NCBI GenBank assembly: GCA_964036275.1
Contig: OZ038434.1
Coordinates: 5,168,560 to 5,232,559 of the forward strand
Length of the DNA stretch: 64,000 nt
Source of the DNA: Litoditis marina
Lineage: Eukaryota; Nematoda; Chromadorea; Rhabditida; Rhabditidae
Direction of reading: 5' to 3'
Each line of letters opens with the position of its first letter. The stretch's first letter is position 1. Positions 37,116-49,404 of the stretch are shown piece after piece. A program made the translations under genes and the position numbers. The notes beneath the pieces are model-generated. The model ran no database searches, was not told the DNA's origin, and worked only from the letters and a program-made list of their open reading frames with translations.

Positions 37116-40100
37116 AGAAAAGGAAATTAAGATCATAACCCTCGAAAGGAGAAAGAGGTGGACTGTTATCGCTGCGACCGGCCCAACATGTAACCAGAGT
37201 TGATTGATTGATCGTGATGGAGATTCGAGTGAAAAGAGGTTGCGGGCGCATTAGATTCAAAATGGGTGCAAAACTGAACCGGGAAAAATCATCTTCACAT
37301 ATTTTGTGTTTCTGTCTAATTCAATATAGAATTGTACTAATCATTTTCTAGTTCTTCGCTGTTCGAAACATGAAAGATGATCAATGTGTTGAACAGAAAA
37401 TAGGCAAACTTTTAAAAGGCGGTGCTAGAGGCTTGGTGAGAAAAGTTGAATGTTTACTGTTGAAAAATATTCCATGTGATTGAACCGGGCGCAAAATTAA
37501 TCAATAAACCCAACAAAACGGTCTATTGTTATATATCGCAGATGACATCAGAACACATTCGACAAAAAATGCGATGTGAGAGTGAGAGAGGGTGGCAGAC
37601 AGTGAGAGAACGGATGGGTGCAATTTTTATGAGATGAACCTTTTGATAGGAACAATATAGGTCTATTCGTGCGGCGAAAGTAAATTTTTTGGAATATCTC
37701 TGAGATAGTTATTCTAACTCACTACTGGACACTTCACGAACGGTACGAACATTGTTGGACAGTTTCTCGGGATTTCACATCTTCAAAAAGACTTTTACAT
37801 ACATTCAGTCCGGTTATCTACACTTATTATTACATATCTTTGAGCTATCTAAAACTTAATCTATCTTCAAATGAAATTCAGGTCAAAAACAACGTTTTCT
37901 AAAAGGTACTGTTCATTGTTCACAGTAATCGTCCACATATAAATAGAGCTGACGAGAGATGTAGACTAGATGATGAAAAGACAACAGCTCAGCCAAATTT
38001 GTGAGGGCGGATATGTGTGACTGGATTTCATCTGAGCCAAACATCGCTGCGTTTACACAGGAAACGCAAAAAAAGGAAAAGACAGTCCGAAAGCCGCTTC
38101 TGTTGGCTTAGTTCCGTCTATAGAAATACATCGATAAAAACCCGAATTGCACCTTGGTTAAATTACTCTGAGAACTCACTGACTCGGCCGCCGCCGACTG
38201 AGTCGGAACTGAGACGGCAACGACAATGTCGCTGCCGTGACAAAGTTTACTCATGAAAATAGCATGTGTTTTGAGGAGACGCAGGCTGATAAACAACAGT
38301 TGGAACTGAGACGGCAACGACATTGTCGCGGCCGTCTCACGTTTTACTCATAGTAGTTACAAATATACCACCAGAATAATGTACACTTGTAATCTGACCC
38401 CTAAATTGAGTGAAAATCTCTAACTGTTTTGAAACTTTACTGCATGATATTAGAACCAAACTTAAAATAGGACCTACACGCCGTTACCTCACTCTCATCT
38501 ATAATCTATCCTTCAACGAATAACCCTAGTTCCTCATCTAACACCAAGTGACTAATCTTTCAAATGTTACAAAGTTGAATAACAATGGCTGTAGAACGTT
38601 ACATGTTTCTAAGATATTACTCATCCTCGTGCCGATTTTCGAAAAAACATCCTGAAAATCCAATCAAAAAACAAACAAACATCAACTCACGTTTGTAGTT
38701 GTTGTTGTTGTGGAAGGCAAACGTCGGCGAGTCGTCGCGCACCGAAATCGAAACCACGTTGGTGCGGATTGGGGAGGGGGCAGGGCCTAATTGGGTGGTG
38801 ACGTCATCAGAGTACCGAACTCCCACGACAGCGGGCACGAATGGACGCGGAGGGGAGGGAATGTGCTGAAACATTATATTATTCTACCGAACACTTTTTA
38901 AAGAAAGTATGAAAAGCATAAGAATTGAAAAACCTGTACGAAAACAATCTGTTTAGTTAAATTTTACTACTGCTTTTTTGAGCTTCATCTCTATCGCTTT
39001 TTCTTTACTTCTGCCTAACATTTCTCGTACTTTACTCAAATCAGAGTAAAATCAGTAGAATTGCAGACTTAAGTGTGAAATACATCAGCATTTAGAACTA
39101 AAAGTTGTCAGGTTCATTATGTTTTCTCCTGTTTTTATATACACAGAAACAAAAACATGCCCTTGACAACAACGAAACAATAAAAAAACGTTTTTCTTGC
39201 CAATTTCCATAAATTGGTTTACCTGAGCCACGGTGACCGCAGGCGATGTCCGTTCTGGCTGTTCTTCCGCCATGTACCGGCTGCCGCGATTCCGCTGGAA
39301 CCTCGTCAACATCATCTGCATCTCCGAAACTCCGCTATCATCTGCAAAAAAACCAATATTCAGAAAAACCATACTGAACAACATACCAAACAATGACTTC
39401 TAGTTTCTTACTTTTTACTACTTTTACTATTAGTACTTTTTTCTAGTTTTAATTACGATTCAATAAGTATTTCAATTCTTATCATCAGTCGGACGCTTGG
39501 CATATTCTCACCGATGGAAGTGTAGTCATGCAGATGAAAGATAATGAGATAAAAACGGTACATAAGTAATTCAAAAACAGACTTGCAGAATCTAACAAAA
39601 ATGGAAATTTACCATGATAGCTTTCAACTTTCAACTCTGTTTCAAAAGGTTCGCAGAAGTCACTCATTTGTTACTTTCGATTAACCACAAATAACTCTCG
39701 AAATAAAGTGTTAATTATAAGTTATTTGTGTGCTTGTAATTACCTTCAGCAAAACAGCAGCGAAAAAGACAAGACATGATGCCGATAAGTGTGGTCAAAT
39801 GTTTTGCAGCCGCAATAAAAGACGATTTGTATTCCACTTAGGCTATGACGAATTATGGAATATATTCATTCACGCGCCACCCACGATTCGATAGCTATTA
39901 ATAGAGCCACGGCCAAGAGAAAACAAATCATATCGATTAACGGCTGAATTTGTAAACTTAGGAACACATAAAGATTTATGTGAAGAGTGGGGTTTGCAGT
40001 TTGGCGAACTGGAAGATAATGTAACATATAGTTATCACCCAAAAAAAGGTGTTATCATATAGTATTGTTCGAACCTTCTAAAAATTTACAGCGACAAAAT

Positions 40101-43100
40101 TGATAAACGAGATAAAAATGGGAACCGCAATCTAAATGTTTTCTCAAAGTGAGTATAGTAAAAGATTAGTCGATTTACCGAAATGTGAACTTTTTGACTT
40201 TCTCATTTTCCAACGTTTTTGGTAAAACAGTGGGCGGTCTGAAAAGAGAAACAACTTTTTTCTTTTCATATGAATGGAACAATGTATAAGAGCATTTCAA
40301 TCATAGACATGTGGAGCATGTCAATGGAGTTTAGCGACTGTTTTCACTATATTAATTTTAAACAGAATTTTTGTAAGACCAAACCAATAATACTACAACA
40401 TGAATATTTATAATACGACACGTTACGCACTGATGGCGCTTTAACGTGTACCCAACAAACACTTACTGGGAGCACTCTAGGCGTATGGCAATAATATATT
40501 CAAAAACCAATGTTTTAACATTTAACCCTCTCCGTTACAACATAGTACAAACAAGCACGAACCATTCAAAATCATATGGTTCTACTATTTCTATATAGCT
40601 TACTCCTATTTATCAGATGAGCGAGTGGCACATTCTTTGAATGTGGATAAACAAATGAATGAATAAAGAAATTAAAATTTTTGGAAGAACCGTTTGGCTA
40701 TAATATCGAGAAGAGGATTTCGCTATTATTGTAACCTGACGAAAAACATTAAAGTCATCTTTCAATCTGATTAACTAAACTATCATTGAATTATCTGATC
40801 CACTTTTCAGACTAGTTTTTTCTAGATACTTAAAATGAGGTGAGAGCCATATCGAGCCTATCTTTATAAAATGGTTACGTCTGTGGGAGAAGAGAGGCGT
40901 ACCACGATTCAGATTCTGTCTATCTCTTAGTTCTTTGAGTTAACACAACTGAGCTTATCTTCTATTCCAGTTGAAACTTACCATTTTGGCCGGAGAGGAC
41001 TGGCGGCGGGGAGAGGACGGCGGGCGGGTGTTGGATGGGGGGACGGGAGGAGAAGGAATCGAGAACCAGGGTCTGCAAGGAGGGAGAGGTTTCTACACAA
41101 AATGGGCAACGGAGCTGTTAGAAAAACTATCGGTCGATGACTAGTGAAAGAGAAGAGCTCGACGTTGGACAAACGTGGAAATGAGGAGGGAAAAAATGGA
41201 AAAAAAATTGCGATCTTTCTCAAGATATTTGTTATGAATCATACGATAGTGATCAACAGCATACAAGAACTTCGAAGATTTTGTAAAAATCGAATATAAA
41301 CGAGTGTGGTTGTAACAGTGAGGGAGATAGGGAATGACATGGCAACTGAGAACCATAGAGAGAAGAGGGGGGGGGGGGGGGAGAACGGAAGAGAGAAAGT
41401 GAGAATTGAGTGAGAAGAAGAGTAGAGAAAGAAACATACTCTTGGTCTGGGCTCCTCTGGTGGGGGACTGGCCTCCGGATCAGCGGTTCTCTCTTCTCTC
41501 ATGACAAATGTCGGGGACACAAGGGAAACATCGGAAGAGGCCCTGAAATGACGTCATCAATAAAAATGACGTCACCATTGATCACATTTTTTCTCTATTG
41601 TATTTTTATGGTAAGATAATTTTTCTGAAAGAAAGAATCTAGCATTACCTTATATCAATTTTGCGAGTTAGATATAGTAATCAAGTCCCAGAGGTTTGAT
41701 ACAATTTCGATAGTGACAACATGATTGATTAAATGCAGTAAAATGAAAGAGTTGAATTCGATAGAAAAATTGAGTTACTTAGGAGTCTGTAGCTTGGCTT
41801 CCTTAATTTTTTTTTTTGAATGTACCAATTATGAACTAATCACAACTTACTGCAGCTCAGACCAACCGCATCCCATGATGTAGTAGAACTATGTAGGGTG
41901 TTGGAGTTTTACTTTCGCGCGCACGTTCAATGCTAATCTATGTAAACAGCAACACTAGCTATTCACATGTGTAATCACGTGAAAACATGTTAGGCATGCC
42001 AGGATTTGCACGTAGGTTTTCGTTTATTTACACGCGGCTGTTCAATATATTTAAATAGGGAAAAATATTTACAAAAAAATTATGCTGTGGTGTGCGAAAA
42101 ACAATTTGTGTTTTTATTTTTCTGGAAACACGTTATCCACGTTTCTTTCACCATAACATAACTACCAGCGGTTTCTGACAAAATGTAATTTTTGTTGTTA
42201 CAAAGTTTGCAAAATTAGATTATTCTTCACCGTTCTGTTGAATGGTAACATGTCACATCCATACTGTCAGTGATAACAACACTTGATTCCACGAACCTTT
42301 GCCTGGCGGAATCCGGGTCAGGTGGCGACTGCACGTCCGCGGCGCGCGGTGCGGTTCCTTCGCGGATGACACGCGCGTGCGCAGACAGCGACGGCAACTC
42401 GACTCGACCTCGCAGACTGACTGCAATTGCATAAAATGAGAAATGAGAAAGGGGATCAAATACATATATTGAAGAAATAGAACACTAATAAGTTTGAACC
42501 GGTTGGTTGTATGTGGAAATACGATCGGGTGAAAACGAGAAAAGAAACACAAACAACGAGCACAATGAGATCAAGTTCAGACAAATGTTCAGACTACCTG
42601 TTACTAGTATAGCTGCAGCTCAATTAACCACTGTGAACAAGTACGAAACACGTGATTCGAGGTTAGGATGTTTTGAGTCATCACTTTTTCAGAAACATTT
42701 GCACTAGGGTTGTTTTCGAGTTTTCGAGCTTTTGAGTTTTCAAAAAACTTCGAGTTTTCGAGTTTCGAGTTCGACTCGACTCGAACAAATCTAATTTGCA
42801 CCAATTTTCTGCGATTGATCACCTTTAATGACCTATATATAGGTTTTGGCATACCAAGTTGTATACTCACATCTAGTAACCTCTGCAGTTTCAACCGGCT
42901 CCCTATCGTCTCTCTCGATCCTCTCGACATTCTTCACAATTTCCGGTCTCTCATCTTTCTGCATTGTCTGTACTCTCTCCATAGAGTACACTCTCTCCTC
43001 GTTGTCCTCCAAAATGAAGGAACTTCTACGGAGACGTCGACCAATCTTCACGAATTCCGGCTCGTCATCCTGTTCCGGCGATGCACGATTCAGAACCTGA

Positions 43101-46100
43101 ATAGCACGAGAAGTTTACTGTGGGCAGGAAAACGTGTGAGATATGTTCTGGTGAGTTAGCCGTAAATCGACGTAACGTAAAAGGGTTACTCTGATGGTCA
43201 AAAGCGATTACCCCCCTTGCACCATTGATACAGCCCTCATCACATATTTGACTTGTGAGTTGATTGATTGCAATCGTTTCGTAGGTTTTGGATAGTTTCT
43301 CTCAAACTCATTCACTTGAACTATTCGAAAATTAGATAATTAATAGCATGATGTGGCTATTCGGATGCTGTTGAACGTGTGCGCACAATTTGTGTACATG
43401 ACTTTCTATGAATGAACTATTGAAAGGTGAAGCTTAAAACATGTGATTAGGTCAAAACACATGAGGAAAAGTCGGAACGAACCTCGAGAATCCTGAGAGG
43501 GGCACTATCCTCGTTGACCGTCTTCTTGGCCTCGTACACACGCATCGGGGTGGGCGCAGTGGGAGCAATTCGTTCTCTTGCCGTGGTAGTTCTGTAGGTA
43601 TCCCCAGCCGGAGTCGCGCTCATACGCTCACTAGCCACCCGCTCGTCGCGGCCGTACGCGGGACTAAGCAACCGCGGCAGTACCGCGGCATGCTCTTCGC
43701 TGTGCTGACGCGCGTCCTGACCGTAGAACTGGCTGGTATTCTGGTATATGGGTGGCGATTGGGTGGTAGGAAGCGGGGGCGAGGTCATGGCTTCTAGCCG
43801 CATCGATCGAGGGGGCGGGGCGTCGTGGAATGATGACGTCATCTCGTGGTGGGAGAGGTCCATGGAAATCGGACGACTGTTGGAAGAGTCATTGGACAAC
43901 GTAGAATGCGACTGAAACGAGCAACGTTTGTGGAAAATCGCAAAAAGGTGTTCTGGACGTGAAACATTTTCTCTGCATGTCTACACGAAAAAACATGCAT
44001 AATTACCCGCCTACCGCTTTGTAATGAAAGAAATCAACTTTTTGGATTATTACAATTCATACGTATTGTGAAAGTGATAAAACGTTACCTTGGCATATCT
44101 CATATTCTGGGAAGGTCTTCTCTGAACATTCTGCTCGAATTTGCGACGGAGTGTGCTTATCGACGGAACCTGAAAAAAACATTATTTCGTTCATGTTTTC
44201 GACAAAAGTTAATCTTTGTTCCAGTTTTAATAATGTCGGAAGAAATATGTAGTCTCTTCATGTGTGCTTAGACTATTCCAGGCACACACAGTATGAAAAC
44301 TGGTAGACTTCTACAGTAACCACAATGGGACTATCCTTGTTATAGCTAACCTCATGTTGATCTTCATCTTCGTCCTTCTCGATTCGTACCACCCGGTGCA
44401 CGTGAAACGCACGTCGTTCCTCTACGGCGGGATCTGCTACTGCAAATGGTAGGAATGAGTCACATGATTTTCACGTGAAACATCTAGGGCCATTTTAGAC
44501 TGTGTCATTTAGAACGTTTTTCTAGTAGCTTTTCTTCGTGTTTTGATATAGCTTGGAAAAATATAAGTTATAGCATAGTTGAACTACATAACGGTAGAAT
44601 GTGCAATAGTTTCTAGATGTTTTGTTCATGATTCACAAATTTTGCAGAAAGCGCAAAAAGTTTTTTTTTGTTTGTTTGAACTACACACTGTAAATACGAA
44701 CCCATGTCGGAGGTCGACTTGGAGTGCGTCCGGTGGAGAGGTGAAAGGTTCTGAGGCGGGGGAGAGAAACTGGAACAAACAGTATGGGGATACAAAAAAA
44801 ATTAGCTTTAAAAAACTTATAAATATTAAAATTAACTGAGAAAACATTGTATGAAAAAGTGAGCGAAATGAGATTGCGAATGAAAGAAATGTCAAAGACA
44901 GATTCACGCAACAGTCCAACATGACGGTCCCAAAAATCATAAATCGATGTTTTTGTCAGATCGAGCGCAGAAACATTTACTATAGTTTATTGTAAATTTA
45001 ATATGAACTAGAAAGCAGGAGAGAAAAGGAGAGAAAAGGAGGCAGTGAGAAAAAATAGAGAGAGATTAGAAAGAAATAGAGATAGGAAGAAAACCGATAC
45101 TCACACTCTGTGTTCTTCCGGAGCCGCCAGTATGTCATCCATGGAGGGGCATCTCTTCCCAGTGGCATGAGGGGAAACCTTAAACATTAACGTGATTAAA
45201 ACCCTGGAATTATAACTAAACTAATACTAAAATTGATAAATTTATTTGTAATAATGTATACATTCTCATTTTGAGATGAAATTAACTTTAAAAGTACGAT
45301 GTTTCTGTCTTTGTCTGTGTACCGTACCTTTGCATCCCTGCTGGCCAATCCCGAGAGGCGATGGAATTTCGCCTTTAACTTCTCCACGATTCCCGGTCCA
45401 TACTCAATATCTGAAACGAATGTTTAATAAACCTGTCTCTCTTTTTTTTTCTTTCTCTCTCTCTCTATCTATCACTTTCTGTCCCCCCCCCCTCCCCCCC
45501 CCCCCACCTTCTTCTTCTCCTTCACCTCTATCTAGTCTGATTTTCATTATTCTGAATTTACTGAGCCACATGATTCAAAATATGATTCATAAACGGTTGA
45601 TTTTTTTAATGTCCAACCATCCGCAATTTTCCTAAGTGACGAGGACAGAGATTTCCGTTTCTTCTTCTCGCGCGGCAGTTTTTCCATGCTGCTCCACTGC
45701 GAGGCAGCCCTCCGCAGCCTGTAGCCGGCCCCGCCTGCACGGCAGTCCTCGCTCTTGCTCCGGCCGTCCTGGCTTCCCTCCAAAACGCGCTCCGACTGTA
45801 CGCGTCGCAGCGGGCGCGGCGGTCGCGTCGCGGGCGTGTTTGCGTATATCGCGAAGGGATCAATGTCGTGCGCCTCCATGAATCGTAGCACGGCTTCCAG
45901 TTTCTCGTAATCGATTTGCTTAATTCCGGGTTCTGGCGCCGATGGCGGTGCCTGGCGACGTTCTGACTGGGTGCGCGCAATACGTCGCTTCAGCGTCGAG
46001 TCGTTCCGATTTGTGGAGCGGCGGGTCGATACATCGTTGACGTTCTGATAGATGCGGCTGTCTGAGGAGGGGGCGTCGTTCGCCTTTCGGAATCTAGCAG

Positions 46101-49100
46101 AATCTGATGAAGAACTGAAGAAACTGCGAAGGCGGCTGGGCGACGCCATTCTGGAGGAAGCAGACTGTTAGATGATTGAGGAAAAAGTTCAGTATTTCGA
46201 GAATACAGGATACAAAAAAAGCAAATAAAAAATCTAGAGGTGAATTGAACACAATTGATGGTCCCATAGCAAAAAGCATAATTCGAAAGACTGTGAAGAA
46301 AGTTAGATAGACATATACAGAGAGAAAGAACTAATAAGAAAAACAAAAACAAAAGAGATGAAGACAATGAGAGAGAGAGAAAAGAGAGAGAAAGAGAGTG
46401 CAAGTAGGAGACTGTAAAGTGACTGAGCCTCTCTATGTTGATTCATGAATGATGAAGAAAAGATATGTTTACGTTAAATCAATCAATACCTACTAAACGT
46501 GCTGTTGTTGTGCAACAAACACGAAGATTGTCTAATGATTCAATCAGAACGAATTGGACGGGATTTCGGATCGAAATGGTTCTTTATCGCACATTCCGGC
46601 GATTTATTCAAGACATTGCAATACGAACCTGAGACACAACGCCAAGACGAGAGACGAAGAGAAAAAGAGACATGTTAGAGAGAACATGAAAGCAAGAGAG
46701 CTGCAGATTCACATAGAAAATGAGTACTATTACAGAAATGTGGAAAAAGAGAGGAGTAGAGAGGTGAAAGAAGAGTGAGAAAGAAGAGCATCATTTATAA
46801 AATCAAGTTCGAGGTCCACCATAAACATTTATTTTGCATTCCGCATCTTGTTTTTGATATATGGAGTGATCAAATCTCCGTTGTATTTTGATCTGGATAC
46901 GCCCTAAAACGTATGAATTTTGACTGATAGGCAGCAGGATCAAACTACAAACCTGGGGCAACATACATTGTATAAACTTCTTGTAAAATTTGAAAAGATC
47001 CAACTCCTATCAAGTCTCATACAAAAGAGTGAAATTTTTTGTGGGCAATTGGCAGATAGTCCGTCCTGCTTGGCTATTTGTAGTGCTTATGTTAGTGTAT
47101 AATGATATGCGTCAAGAGAGCATTTCGTACACAGAGCAAATAAAAGACACGAGTGGTCAGGCTGCAGCCGAGAAAACACTATCCAAGAGCATAGTAGAGG
47201 ACTCTTTTCGAATAACATCACTTTTCAAAAAATACAGAAGCGAAGTTCTATTCATTGCTTCTACGTCAACTTGTACAGTGAATAATTGACATTTTCACAT
47301 CCTGTCAACATTTGACTGAAAATTCTGGCAGCGTCCCAAAGGAAATTAGATTGAAATTGGTTTTCTGTAAAGAAATAGTTTTAAAAGTGTGTTGTTACAG
47401 CTTAGAAATTTCCACCCCCTCTACCATGCTAGCTGAGAAAAATTTACTTACAAGAACTATGCACAGAATAACCTATCGATGAATTTATATGATCGTGTCG
47501 TAAACAACAACCAAGCGGTAAACTTGTTTCCCTGAAGAGATTACTGAAGATTACGCAATGCCAACAATTCCCTCAGAAAAACTAGTCGGAATCATCGGTA
47601 AAGTTCATAATACTACACGACTACATCAAAAAAATTGTTGCAACAGCGTTTTGTTATAAATTGTTTTCCTCAAACTGTAGACCAAATAAAATAGAATTCA
47701 TGGTCAGTTACTTCGTGTTTTAGTTCTACCGTTACGAATTCCCATTCACTAGGTGAAATAATACGAACTTACAACGATTTATCATAATTTCATATCCTAT
47801 TTGTGGCTCAAAGTTGAGAAATCGGTTGCTGACTAGTGGTTCAAGTTTGCTAATTAAAGGAAAACATTCATAAAAGTTTGGGAGGTGTAGAGGAGGACAC
47901 CGAGAAAATGTACAAATGGTGTGTGGAAATAGAAAAGAAAAAAGAACGATGAAAAAAAGAAGAAGAAGAGAGACGGACAAGTTATTGGGGATGAAATGAG
48001 GATATTCAGTGTGGGATACGATACGCTTTTTCACGAGACCGGATGTGATCAAATAACGTGACAATCTGACACCTGCGGGAGGAAACGATGACTGGACCAA
48101 TAGGGAGAGAGGGAGGGAGGGAGAGAGGGAGGGAGAGGGACGAAGAGAGAGGGGGGAGAGAAAAAGAGAGAGGGAGGGAGAGAGGGAGGGAGAGAGGGAG
48201 AGAAGAGAAGAGAGAGGGAATGACAGAGAGAGGGTGGGAGAGAGAGAGAGGAGAAAAGAGAGGGGGGGGGGGAGAATGGATGAGAGGTGAAATGAAAATA
48301 AGAGAAAAGAAGAGACAATTGGAAACAGAAAGAGAAAGAGAGTGGAGTAAGTACGTCTTGGACAATTTTCTTTGGCAATCAGTAGCTGGTGCTCACAGTA
48401 TCGAGCCAATTGATCCGATATCAAAGAGGTATCACATATAGGTGACCTGTGACCTCTTCCCGCGAATCTCGCGTGGTGTGGGCGTCTCGAGTGGAACTAT
48501 TGAGAAAAAGCACAGAAAGTGTGGAGGATAGATCAACAAATCGGATCTCCAGGAGCGATATATCTCAAAAATTCGACTGAAAATTGGCATTGAAATGTGA
48601 TCCAGTCCAGGAAAAGTACAGACGCACAAAGTTGAAGCTGGGCTACGAAAAGATTGGTCATCGTTTGAAAGTGATGCAGACGCGTGTGTGTCACGTGGAC
48701 ATCACGTAAAAGTGGGACGGTTCAGAAGTTGGTGTTCACAAAACGGGCAGGTCCGATCCAGAGTGACATCTTGATGAGGTGAGATTTGTTGGTCCCCCTC
48801 CCCACACGCTCGAAGCCAAGACGGCGGTAGTTTTTAGATGGCATATCGATTGGACTGAGCAAAAATTTAATTTCATCCATTTGAAATTATTAAGTTTTTA
48901 TAAAGTACTTTCAAAAAGTTGAAAAAAAAACATGACGTACCGGAGGCGGAGCCAGTTGAAATATTGTCCTGTGCCTCTTCGCTTCTTTCCATTACGGGCA
49001 CACGAAATCCAAGGGACGGGGGAATCGAGGGGGCGGGGCCTAAATTAATGTTGGGTTTATCAATAGAAAACGGACGATTCATGATAACTTGTTCTGGTTT

Positions 49101-49357
49101 TAAGAGCAACATGCAAAGTGATCGAGAAAGCGAACATTCCCAGCAAATTTGTCCAAATGACTCAAAATTTAACCTAAACTTGAACCTCTTTGCATCTTAC
49201 ATCGAAAAACTAACGAAAAAGTGAGCAAGATCACACCAATGGAGAACAGACCGATTTAGAGAGAGAGAGAGAGATAGGAACGAATGTGATCGCAACAGAA
49301 TGAGTGAGAGAATAAAGTGTGAAGAAGGTTTGTACTTTGTACTAAGAACTAAGCGAG

Positions 49358-49404
<47 letters not shown>

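Larger units (their letters stand above)
31141..38690. other. 7.5-kb intron of the large gene
   Basis: No additional phase-compatible exon was found. The intron contains a tRNA-like sequence, GA tracts (33786-33860, 37035-37111), a TTGTAGTTTGATC foldback near 34411-34505, CACGTG-containing palindromes and a pair of palindromic direct repeats at 38202-38351. The plus-strand open frame at 33689-34183 depends partly on a GA repeat and is not trusted. Confidence 0.6.

Noticed and set aside
47732..48424. Minus-strand ORF of 230 codons
   Set aside because: It consists mostly of Ser/Leu/Pro from the CT-rich complement of a GA tract.
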